A DNA stretch of 20,507 nt from a virus. Location: the IMG/VR virus record IMGVR_UViG_3300044547_000234, positions 1-20,507 of that record. One strand, given 5' to 3'. Below the pieces are notes generated by a model that was not told where the DNA came from, searched no databases, and was given only the letters and a program-made list of their open reading frames with translations. Of the stretch, positions 1 to 6,422 are shown in pieces (positions within the stretch are counted from its first letter, which is position 1; each line of letters starts with the position of its first letter). A program made the position numbers and the translations under genes.

Positions 1-723
1 AAACACTCAGTATCAAGTTTGATTGGTCCTCCCCCTGGCTATGTTGGGTTTGGTGATAGTCAAGTAGGTGGCGGTCGGTTAATCAATGACTTAAGTAAGA
101 ACCCGCATAGTATTTTACTATTTGATGAAGTAGAAAAAGCACATCCTGATATCTTTAACATTTTCTTACAGATGTTAGATGAAGGTCGTATCACTGGATC
201 TAATGGTAAAGAAGTTAACTGTAAGAATACTATTATTATCATGACAAGTAACTTGGGTAGTAGTGATAGTGAGAAAAACAATATTGGTTTTGGTAATCAA
301 GAAAAGACAGGTGAGGATGACAAAGCAATTAAAGAGTTCTTCAAGCCAGAATTCAGAAATCGTGTTGATTTGATTTGTAAGTTTGGTAAACTAGATTTCT
401 TAGCAATTAAGAAAATTGTTGTTAAGTTTACAGAAGAATTGAAGAAATCATTGTTTGATAAGCATAATATTAGTTTGAACTTGAGTGAACCGGTAGTTGA
501 TTATTTGGCAGATAGGGGATATGATAAGAAGATGGGTGCTCGTCCATTAAGTCGTAAGATTGATGAATTGATTCGTGTACCATTAAGCAAGAAGGTATTG
601 TTTGAACGTATTAAAAATGCTACAGTAACGTGTGTGTTAGTAGATGATAAGATTCAGTTTAATGTAGTACAAAAATCAATAGCGAAGGTTGGAGAAGATG
701 GGATTATTGAAATCAGTCAATGA
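1..723 (+). CDS. ClpB/ClpA-family AAA+ unfoldase, C-terminal part (5' end outside window)
   Basis: The frame is open at the left edge, so only the last 240 residues are visible. They match the second AAA+ domain of Clp/Hsp100 unfoldases: a K-H-S-V-S start followed by the substrate-contacting pore loop PPGYVG (aromatic Tyr), Walker B ILLFDE (D42, E43 of the fragment), sensor 1 (TIIIMTSN), an arginine-finger FRNR (118-121) and the sensor-2 GAR (179-181) in the small domain. Such ATPases thread proteins through a hexameric ring for disaggregation, or feed ClpP if they carry its docking loop; I see no IGF/IGL-type ClpP loop in this part. Being on a phage contig it may remodel virion, replication or host proteins. 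The next gene starts inside its 3' end. The family is certain, the ClpA versus ClpB choice is not. Confidence 0.88.
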   Translation, partial: KHSVSSLIGPPPGYVGFGDSQVGGGRLINDLSKNPHSILLFDEVEKAHPDIFNIFLQMLDEGRITGSNGKEVNCKNTIIIMTSNLGSSDSEKNNIGFGNQEKTGEDDKAIKEFFKPEFRNRVDLICKFGKLDFLAIKKIVVKFTEELKKSLFDKHNISLNLSEPVVDYLADRGYDKKMGARPLSRKIDELIRVPLSKKVLFERIKNATVTCVLVDDKIQFNVVQKSIAKVGEDGIIEISQ

Positions 724-1423
724 TGTACCGGGTATAGATTATTACGATTACCGAGATACTGAATATTATAATAAGTTCAATTATCGGTTAAGATTTGTAA
801 TGCCCAGTATTAGATATATCATTAATGAGAATAAAGTTGATGGCTTGATGAAAAGATATAATGCTACTAGTGGTTGGCGAGTTATTAGAGCAGAAGATAG
901 ACCAATAGTTACTGAAAATCTAGAAGCACTTAAACAGTTAATAGAGTTACGTAATAGTGTTAAAAAGGATGGTAAAGCAACGGTTCGTTTAGAATGGAAT
1001 CATGCATCTGTTTTTAGCAATGACTTATCTTTTTTGAAAAATATTGAAAACATCAAACCTGAATTAGAATATGATTATACTCAGGTACAAACAAACAATT
1101 TTGTGGGTGTAAAATCATTTGTTAATGAGCCTAAGCATAAGTTTAGAGTATATTTGAAATCTAAGATAGTTAAGGGTGATTTAGTACCACAACTTGATGA
1201 TTTGTTAAAACGTACTCCTAGCTTATATCCCTGTAATTCATTAAAAAATTGGTTACTAGGTGCATTACTTACTACAAATCAACATACTTGGAGATATCGT
1301 TTTACTAGTCCTACACATTTCATTGATTATGATAATGAAAGTACATTAAGCTATCTAGCAATAATGTACGGAGATTATCTCGGAAAACGCTATAAATTAG
1401 AAAAACGTCCTGATCCTATCTAA
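698..1423 (+). CDS. Conserved-looking hypothetical protein, 241 aa
   Basis: I do not recognise this protein. It is Tyr/Asn-rich, has no signal peptide or membrane segment, and looks like a soluble mixed alpha/beta protein. The ATG at 698 was chosen because GGAG at 691-694 and AAGG at 685-688 lie just upstream; a TTG at 689 in the same frame is a weaker alternative. The start overlaps the end of the Clp-family gene by 26 bases, so the two are probably translationally coupled. The gene ends just before a late-promoter-like motif at 1427, so it probably closes the upstream transcription unit. Confidence 0.75.
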   Translation: MGLLKSVNDVPGIDYYDYRDTEYYNKFNYRLRFVMPSIRYIINENKVDGLMKRYNATSGWRVIRAEDRPIVTENLEALKQLIELRNSVKKDGKATVRLEWNHASVFSNDLSFLKNIENIKPELEYDYTQVQTNNFVGVKSFVNEPKHKFRVYLKSKIVKGDLVPQLDDLLKRTPSLYPCNSLKNWLLGALLTTNQHTWRYRFTSPTHFIDYDNESTLSYLAIMYGDYLGKRYKLEKRPDPI

Positions 1424-1426
1424 AAT

Positions 1427-1438
1427 GATAAATACTCT
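1427..1438 (+). promoter_or_regulatory. Late-promoter-like motif GATAAATACTCT
   Basis: The TAAATA core (1429-1434) matches the T4 late promoter consensus TATAAATA. It lies in the gap after the 241-aa gene, 24 bases before the ATG at 1459. The same ATAAATAC string recurs before other genes of this window, which supports a real regulatory role. Confidence 0.65.
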
Positions 1439-1458
1439 AATAAAATGGAGTATTTACC

Positions 1459-1623
1459 ATGGCAAAGATTGTAACAGAATCAATCGTAATCACTTTTAGT
1501 AAAATAGTAAAAGACAACGATTCAGGTACTAGTATTACTAGTCCTGATATCCAAGCGGCTTTAGAACAAGTTGCCCAAGAATTAATTGGTGATAGTGTAG
1601 TTGTTGAGGTTGTAAAAGCATAA
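1459..1623 (+). CDS. Small virion-associated-type protein, 54 aa (hypothetical)
   Basis: This is a short frame beginning MAKIVTESIVITFSK and ending EVVKA. It starts 24 bases after a late-promoter-like motif and its stop codon overlaps the next start (TAATG at 1621-1625), the tight coupling expected of real phage genes. A GGAG at 1447-1450 lies 8 bases upstream of the ATG. The product alternates hydrophobic and polar residues in its first half (beta-strand-like), followed by a likely helix (I-Q-A-A-L-E-Q-V-A-Q-E-L). I assign no function; its late-type promoter and neighbour suggest a small structural or scaffold component. Confidence 0.7.
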   Translation: MAKIVTESIVITFSKIVKDNDSGTSITSPDIQAALEQVAQELIGDSVVVEVVKA

Positions 1624-2009
1624 TGAGCCAAACAACTACTCTTATCCTATTGCCGCAAACAGCATATGTTAATCCAGGCAATGGAGCACCCTACACTGTT
1701 ACCGGTAACAGCCAACCCGGTGCGTCATACATTATTGCACCTCGTTCATTACAAACAGTTAATATCAACGTAACAAACTGTACTGGTAATATTACAATAG
1801 AAGCTAGTTTAGCTACAACCCCAAGTAGTACTGATTGGTTCAAAGTATATGAATTAACAGCTAACGCAAATGCGGCAGCTAACTCTGCTCCGCAAATTGC
1901 AAGTAATGCCTCAGTATACACAAATATAAATGGTAATTTTGTATATATGAGAGCAAAGGTCGTAGACTTTGAAGGTGGTGTAGTTAATTTTGTAAAGTTA
2001 AGTTATTAA
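1623..2009 (+). CDS. Beta-rich structural-type hypothetical protein, 128 aa
   Basis: The protein is rich in Thr, Asn, Ala and Val with short alternating hydrophobic stretches, including the segment ITIEASLATTPSSTDWFKV and a final strand pair ending VVNFVKLSY. This pattern fits a beta-sandwich decoration, fibre or neck protein of a virion, but I recognise no named family. The start overlaps the stop of the 54-aa gene (TAATG), and 11 bases separate its stop from the next ATG, so the three genes form one operon under the late motif at 1427. Confidence 0.72.
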   Translation: MSQTTTLILLPQTAYVNPGNGAPYTVTGNSQPGASYIIAPRSLQTVNINVTNCTGNITIEASLATTPSSTDWFKVYELTANANAAANSAPQIASNASVYTNINGNFVYMRAKVVDFEGGVVNFVKLSY

Positions 2010-2020
2010 GGAAATTTAAA

Positions 2021-2542
2021 ATGAGTACCGATATTTTTAGAAAATATATAGATATTATAAACGAGAATACAGTTGATATTAGTCAAGTTGCAAGTCAATT
2101 AAAATTTTTACCTACCCGTAAACAACCAAAACAATATAAATTTGTTAAAGATGGAGTTCCTGGTAAAATGCCAGCAATGACTTATACTGTTTCAGCACAA
2201 GAACAACCTGTTGTTACTATTACTAGCGATGGTAAAGAAACACAGAATGTTGCGTTACCAAACGATATTATTATGTCTGGTCCTAGTAGAGAAAATTATG
2301 TAGTTAAGGGTGCTAAATTTCCTAAACTATACGATGGTACTATGGGTGGTGTAGTTATTCCGGAACAAGGTCCTCGGTTAGTAGCGTTATACACAGGTCA
2401 ACAACCTATTACTTTTACTGCTCCTTGGGGAGAAAGTATGATAATGAAACCGGGTGATTACTTAGTTAAAGACGGGGATGCTGGTTATTATCGTGTAGCA
2501 AAAGTTGAATACGAACAGACTTATAATCCTCCTGGAAAATAA
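2021..2542 (+). CDS. Hypothetical protein with capsid-targeting-like N-terminus, 173 aa
   Basis: AAGGAA at 2009-2014 lies 6 bases before the ATG. The first 15 residues form an amphipathic segment ending I-I-N-E, then N16. This matches the (I/L)-x-E rule of T4-type prohead proteases and the layout of T4 internal-protein capsid-targeting peptides. The rest is a soluble beta-rich domain with a C-terminal signature TAPWGESMIMKPGDYLVKDG followed by YYRVAKVEYEQTY, reminiscent of a small barrel or cupin-like fold; I do not know its function. The next gene starts one base after its stop. The N-terminal processing is inference. Confidence 0.7.
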   Translation: MSTDIFRKYIDIINENTVDISQVASQLKFLPTRKQPKQYKFVKDGVPGKMPAMTYTVSAQEQPVVTITSDGKETQNVALPNDIIMSGPSRENYVVKGAKFPKLYDGTMGGVVIPEQGPRLVALYTGQQPITFTAPWGESMIMKPGDYLVKDGDAGYYRVAKVEYEQTYNPPGK

Positions 2543-2543
2543 A

Positions 2544-3671
2544 ATGAGAAATATTGTCATTATGCCAGGAGGCTTTCATCCGTTTCATGCAGGACATGCC
2601 GCACTATATAAGAGTGCTATAGCAGCCTTTAATAATGCTGATACGTATGTAGCCGCCACTAATGATACAAAAACAAGACCATTTCCTTTTGCCATTAAAG
2701 AGAAACTAGCAAAGCTTGCAGGCGTAGCTGACAAACACTTTGTTCAAGTTAAAAGTCCCTTTCAACCTAGAGAAATAACCGATCAATATAATCCCGAAGA
2801 AGATGTGTTAATCTTTGTTCGTAGTGAGAAGGATCGTAATGAAAGTCCTAAACCAGGTGGTACAAAGAAAGATGGTACGCCTGCATATTTTCAGCCATGG
2901 ACAGGTAAGAATGTACAACCATTTGGTAAACAAGCATATATTGCTTACTTACCTACAGTAGAGTTTGGTCCCGGCATTACAAGTGCAACAGAAATACGTA
3001 ATGCATGGCCTACATTGAATGATAAGCGTAAAACAGCAATGGTTATGAGTTTATACCCTGTTACACAAAAGAACCCTAAACTAGCCGCTAATGTTGTTAA
3101 AATGTTGGATATGAGTATGGGTAATGAATTGTCAGAAGGATCATTAAATGAATTTGCCCCACCGAGTGACGACAGAGGTGGCGGCGAGAATGATAGAAAT
3201 CGTAGAATAAGAAAACTATTAGAAATTGCTATACAAGTAGCAAAACAAAAAAATGTCTATGAATTGGGCATGATACATGCTATGAATATGATAGCAGGTG
3301 ATGAGTTTTTTAATACAGCAGTTGAAGGTATATTATCAGATATAACAGATAAAGAATATATGTTTGTGCTACAGAGTGCCTATAAAACAGTAAAACAAGG
3401 TTTGGCGGAAGGCGAAGAAATTGCTGAAGGACCTTTTGTTCAACGTCTTGGGCGCCCTAATAAAGTTAATATCTATGTAAGACATACTACAGGTAAACCC
3501 TCTTTACTTGTTGCAACTGATATCCCTTATTCAATATACGACAAGTTTATAAAGAAGGCTATACAAAAATATCCACAGTTTAAACAAACAGATTTCTCAT
3601 TTAAATCTGTTGATAAGGTTATGAAAGAAATTAAGGTTACCGAAAGCGTGGATTATTTAGAAGAAAAATAA
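2544..3671 (+). CDS. HxGH nucleotidyltransferase fused to two accessory modules, 375 aa
   Basis: Residues 1 to about 190 form a cytidylyl/adenylyltransferase-like fold: GGFHPFHAGH (9-18) holds the HxGH nucleotide motif, and ITSATEIR near 145-152 resembles the second ISSTxxR motif. Enzymes of this superfamily transfer AMP or CMP (NMN adenylyltransferase, phosphopantetheine adenylyltransferase, glycerol-phosphate cytidylyltransferase); the substrate cannot be read here. A linker follows with ELSEG and SLNEF (E198, E203), then a helical module, a second linker with GLAEG and EIAEG (E289, E295), and a basic module to the C-terminus. These linkers match the phi-x-E-G pattern of neighbouring proteins. 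The ATG at 2544 places the motif properly at the N-terminus; an upstream TTG would overlap the previous gene. Confidence 0.8.
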   Translation: MRNIVIMPGGFHPFHAGHAALYKSAIAAFNNADTYVAATNDTKTRPFPFAIKEKLAKLAGVADKHFVQVKSPFQPREITDQYNPEEDVLIFVRSEKDRNESPKPGGTKKDGTPAYFQPWTGKNVQPFGKQAYIAYLPTVEFGPGITSATEIRNAWPTLNDKRKTAMVMSLYPVTQKNPKLAANVVKMLDMSMGNELSEGSLNEFAPPSDDRGGGENDRNRRIRKLLEIAIQVAKQKNVYELGMIHAMNMIAGDEFFNTAVEGILSDITDKEYMFVLQSAYKTVKQGLAEGEEIAEGPFVQRLGRPNKVNIYVRHTTGKPSLLVATDIPYSIYDKFIKKAIQKYPQFKQTDFSFKSVDKVMKEIKVTESVDYLEEK

Positions 3672-3690
3672 TTTGACCCCCTTGTTTTGA

Positions 3691-3702
3691 TGTAAATAAT
3701 AG
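3691..3702 (+). promoter_or_regulatory. Late-promoter-like motif TGTAAATAATAG
   Basis: The TAAATA core at 3693-3698 lies 24 bases before the ATG at 3723, the same spacing as the motif at 1429 has to its gene. It differs from the other copies outside the core. A TTGACC at 3673-3678 could instead be a -35 element, but no well-spaced -10 is present. Confidence 0.45.
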
Positions 3703-3722
3703 TATCTAAACAAGAGGATAAA

Positions 3723-4679
3723 ATGGCAACAAAGAAAACATCTGAATCAACAGTCGCTAAAGCGGCAGCTAAAGCACCCAAAACAACTAAAGCAAGCAAG
3801 TCAGAAAAAACAGTCCCTGTAGAAAAAGTACAGGAAATTGCTGAACAGGCTGCAAAAGAACAACAACAGGCTCCTGCAGCCGGTCAAGTTCAGGTTAATG
3901 TAGACTTCCTAAAAACTACTAAAGTACATATCGCTATGCCTTGCTATGGTGGTATGCTAACTGAATCAACATTCATGTCATTCATCAAGTGGGCTAACAC
4001 AGCCCGGCAACTTGGTATTGATTGGACATTAGAAACAATGGTTAACGAAAGTCTTATCAGTCGTGCCCGTAATACACTAACTGCTAAGTTCCTAGATATG
4101 CCAGACGCAACACATTTATTCTTTGTTGACGCTGACATTGGTTGGGAGCCATGGCATCTATTAGTATTATTAAACCGTGACGTTGATGTCATCGGTGGAC
4201 TATACCCAATGAAGACTATGCCAATTAAATGGGTTGTTAACGGCTTTGAAGGTGCTGAAGAAGGATCAGATGGATTACAAGAAGTATCTAAAGCTGGTAC
4301 AGGTTTCTTATTAATGAAGAAACATGTATTTGAGAAATTAAAATCTCACCCTGCTGTTAAGCAATATAAAAACGATATTGGTTTAGATCCAAAGTATGAC
4401 CAACACTTAAAGACCTACTTTGATACAGCAGTTCGTCAGAATCGTTACTACAGTGAAGACTGGACATTCTGTGAAAATTGGCGTGACATAGGCGGTAAGA
4501 TTTGGATGGATAAGCGTGTTCTATTACGTCATAGTGGTAGTTATGTTTTCTGTCAAGAAAATCAAGAACACTTGATGAGAACAATTGGACCTATGTTCCT
4601 ACAAGAACAGCAAGAAAAATTCGGAATGAAGTTTACCGATAAAGACGGTAATGAAATTAAAAAAGTTACTGCCGCATAA
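3723..4679 (+). CDS. GT-A-like glycosyltransferase, 318 aa
   Basis: The first 60 or so residues are a low-complexity Lys/Ala/Thr-rich tail, probably disordered. From about residue 69 there is a Rossmann-type nucleotide-sugar domain: HIAMPCYGGMLTEST, then FFVDADIGWEP with a DxD metal motif (D136, D138), and a likely acceptor segment SEDWTFCENW with acidic residues that often serve as the base. The long charged N-terminus is unusual and may anchor the enzyme. It likely transfers sugar to phage DNA, a virion protein or host surface glycan. AAGAGG at 3712-3717 is a good Shine-Dalgarno. A terminator follows directly, so this gene may be transcribed as a single-gene unit. Confidence 0.78.
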   Translation: MATKKTSESTVAKAAAKAPKTTKASKSEKTVPVEKVQEIAEQAAKEQQQAPAAGQVQVNVDFLKTTKVHIAMPCYGGMLTESTFMSFIKWANTARQLGIDWTLETMVNESLISRARNTLTAKFLDMPDATHLFFVDADIGWEPWHLLVLLNRDVDVIGGLYPMKTMPIKWVVNGFEGAEEGSDGLQEVSKAGTGFLLMKKHVFEKLKSHPAVKQYKNDIGLDPKYDQHLKTYFDTAVRQNRYYSEDWTFCENWRDIGGKIWMDKRVLLRHSGSYVFCQENQEHLMRTIGPMFLQEQQEKFGMKFTDKDGNEIKKVTAA

Positions 4680-4680
4680 T

Positions 4681-4702
4681 AAAGCCCCGAAAGGGGCTTT
4701 TT
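4681..4702 (+). terminator. Rho-independent terminator
   Basis: AAAGCCCC (4681-4688), loop GAAA, then GGGGCTTT (4693-4700) form a perfect 8-bp stem with a stable tetraloop, followed by further T residues. It begins one base after the TAA of the glycosyltransferase gene. Confidence 0.93.
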
Positions 4703-4737
4703 AATGGATATGTTGTCACATATTTGACATACTATTC

Positions 4738-4748
4738 TAAATAAATAC
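4738..4748 (+). promoter_or_regulatory. Late-promoter-like motif, doubled (TAAATAAATAC)
   Basis: Two overlapping TAAATA cores (4738-4743 and 4742-4747) sit between the terminator and the ATG at 4752. Only 4 bases separate the second core from the start codon, so a start site 5-7 bases downstream, as in T4 late transcription, would fall on or just after the ATG unless the first core is used. Confidence 0.6.
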
Positions 4749-4751
4749 AAG

Positions 4752-5594
4752 ATGAAAAAGTATCGCACTATCTTTATCAGTGATGTTCATCTTGGTACTA
4801 GAGATAGTCAGGCAGATAAACTTAATAACTTTCTTAAGCATAATAGTTGTGACACACTATATCTTGTAGGAGATATAATAGATGCATGGCGCATACAACA
4901 AAACAAATGGCGTTGGAAACAGAGTCATACCAATGTTGTTCGTCGTGTACTAGGGCATGCCAAGCGTGGCACCCGAGTCGTTTACATAGCAGGCAATCAC
5001 GATGAGTTTCTTAGACCAATGATCCCGTATGGATTTAGTTTTGGTCTAATAGAAATTCATAATCAAATAGAACATATAGGTGCTGATGGTAAGCACTATT
5101 TAGTAACACACGGTGACTTGTTTGATGGCATCACAAGGTTAGCGCCGTGGATATCATTTTTAGGAGACAAAGCTTATGATTTCATTTTATCGCTTAATAG
5201 CAAATTTAATTGGATACGTCATCGTTTTGGTTTTGGGTACTTTAGTCTTAGCAAATACCTTAAATACAAAGTAAAAAAAGCCATAGATTTCATGTTTCAG
5301 TTTGAAAAAAATCTAGCAGGCTATTGTAGAAAACGTGGCTTTGATGGTGTTATATGTGGCCACATACACCACGCTGAAATAAAAGAAATAGATGGTGTCA
5401 CATATATGAATGATGGTGACTGGGTAGAATCCTGCACAGCATTAGTTGAACATCATACTGGACGTTGGGAAATAGTTACCTGGACTAAGGAGAAGGACAA
5501 TGTGGATACTGATAATATTAGCAGTTCATATGAACGAACCAAAAGACATACCGGCGAGAGTGGAGTTGATGTTCCAAGACAAGTTGTCGTGTGA
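4752..5594 (+). CDS. LpxH-like metallophosphoesterase (UDP-2,3-diacylglucosamine pyrophosphatase family)
   Basis: All calcineurin-type metal motifs of the LpxH family are present in order: SDVHLG (10-15), GDIIDAW (40-46), GNHDE (81-85), THGD near residue 120 and CGHIHHA near 202-208. The 280-aa length is a little above typical LpxH (about 240). LpxH cleaves UDP-2,3-diacylglucosamine to lipid X in lipid A synthesis; in a phage it could alter host LPS or act on another nucleotide-linked lipid, and I cannot tell which. There is no Shine-Dalgarno before the ATG, and the late-like motif is only 4 bases away. Its last 31 codons overlap a small gene in another frame, and a GT2 glycosyltransferase follows. 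Confidence 0.87.
   Translation: MKKYRTIFISDVHLGTRDSQADKLNNFLKHNSCDTLYLVGDIIDAWRIQQNKWRWKQSHTNVVRRVLGHAKRGTRVVYIAGNHDEFLRPMIPYGFSFGLIEIHNQIEHIGADGKHYLVTHGDLFDGITRLAPWISFLGDKAYDFILSLNSKFNWIRHRFGFGYFSLSKYLKYKVKKAIDFMFQFEKNLAGYCRKRGFDGVICGHIHHAEIKEIDGVTYMNDGDWVESCTALVEHHTGRWEIVTWTKEKDNVDTDNISSSYERTKRHTGESGVDVPRQVVV
5487..5496 (+). promoter_or_regulatory. Strong Shine-Dalgarno inside the lpxH-like gene
   Basis: AAGGAG at 5487-5492, followed by a second AAGG, lies 7 bases before the ATG at 5500. It sits within the coding sequence of the phosphoesterase and defines the start of the overlapping small gene. Confidence 0.7.
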
Positions 5595-5670
5595 ACAAAG
5601 TCTACAGAGCATGACATATTGGTTAAAGTTTAATCAATTCAAAATTGAAGGAAAGTGTGTTAAAAAATGA
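5500..5670 (+). CDS. Overlapping small membrane or secreted protein, 56 aa (hypothetical)
   Basis: This frame overlaps the last 95 bases of the phosphoesterase gene in a different frame and fills the apparent gap that follows it. Support comes from an AAGGAG Shine-Dalgarno at 5487, a stop that overlaps the next start as ATGA (5667-5670), and a coherent product. It begins MWILIILAVHMNE, a short hydrophobic segment that could be a signal or membrane anchor, followed by a soluble part with two cysteines (C31, C53) that could form a disulfide: SCEQSLQSMTYWLKF, then QFKIEGKC. Function is unknown. Its place between two envelope-chemistry genes suggests a role at the membrane or in the periplasm. 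Confidence 0.68.
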   Translation: MWILIILAVHMNEPKDIPARVELMFQDKLSCEQSLQSMTYWLKFNQFKIEGKCVKK

Positions 5671-6377
5671 AACTAAGTGATAAAATTACTATCGTAGTAC
5701 CTTGTAAAAACGAGGAAAATTACATCCATCATTTGTTAGATTCACTGCGTGGTCAAGATATTGGTGATACCAAAGTTATCATTGCAGATTGTTCTACCGA
5801 CAATACTAGACAGGTTATTAAGGATAACAGTAGTTTATTAAATGTTGAAATCATCGATGGCGGCCCTGTGTCTATTGCTAAGAACAATGGTGCTAAATTA
5901 GTCACAACACCATATATCTTATTCATTGACGCGGATGTTCGTTTCTTTAAGAATAATGTTATACAGGATGCTGTTAATTTGATTGAATCCAAGTCATTGG
6001 ATCTTATTGGCTTAAACATCAAATGTTATGATAAGGATCCAAGAGCAAAGCTAGGATTTATTATTTTTAATACAATTAACCATGCATTGAAATATTTCTC
6101 ACCCTTTGCAGTTGGAGCATTTATGTTGACACGTAGAGATAAGTTTGAAGAATTTGGCGGGTTCCCTGAAAGTTTTGCTACATCTGAGGACTATTTCTTG
6201 TCTAGGAAGTACAGCCCTAAAAAGTTCAGAATTGTTCGTCATCATTTTGGACAAGATAGTCGTAGATTTAAGAAGATGGGCTATCTTGGTATGGCTAAAT
6301 ATCTAGTTAAGAATTTTGTCAATCGTAATAACAAGCAATATTGGGATAAGCTGGATTCATCTAAGTATTGGAGTTGA
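5667..6377 (+). CDS. Family 2 glycosyltransferase, 236 aa
   Basis: The N-terminal half is a classic GT2 nucleotide-sugar domain: ITIVVPCKNEENYI at 8-21, an acidic ADCSTDN segment, and FIDADVRF with the DxD metal motif (D88, D90). The C-terminal half carries FGGFPESFATSEDYFL, the usual GT2 acceptor/base region (G-G-F-x(5-7)-S-E-D). A hydrophobic stretch near 128-155 could lie against the membrane but is not a clear helix. The start overlaps the stop of the 56-aa gene (ATGA), so translation is coupled. Together with the LpxH-like gene this suggests a late module that modifies LPS or another glycan. Confidence 0.86.
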   Translation: MKLSDKITIVVPCKNEENYIHHLLDSLRGQDIGDTKVIIADCSTDNTRQVIKDNSSLLNVEIIDGGPVSIAKNNGAKLVTTPYILFIDADVRFFKNNVIQDAVNLIESKSLDLIGLNIKCYDKDPRAKLGFIIFNTINHALKYFSPFAVGAFMLTRRDKFEEFGGFPESFATSEDYFLSRKYSPKKFRIVRHHFGQDSRRFKKMGYLGMAKYLVKNFVNRNNKQYWDKLDSSKYWS

Positions 6378-6410
6378 TAATTGTTTATTGAGTGATACTA
6401 TCAAACTACT

Positions 6411-6422
6411 GATAAATACTCT
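6411..6422 (+). promoter_or_regulatory. Late-promoter-like motif GATAAATACTCT
   Basis: The motif is identical over 12 bases to the one at 1427-1438. The TAAATA core (6413-6418) ends 4 bases before the ATG at 6423, leaving no room for a ribosome binding site. Confidence 0.65.

Noticed and set aside
4724-4747. Sigma70 promoter with TTGACA at 4724-4729
   Set aside because: No -10 hexamer lies at 16-18 bases; the TAAATA cores fall at 8 and 12 bases, so a late-type motif explains the site better.
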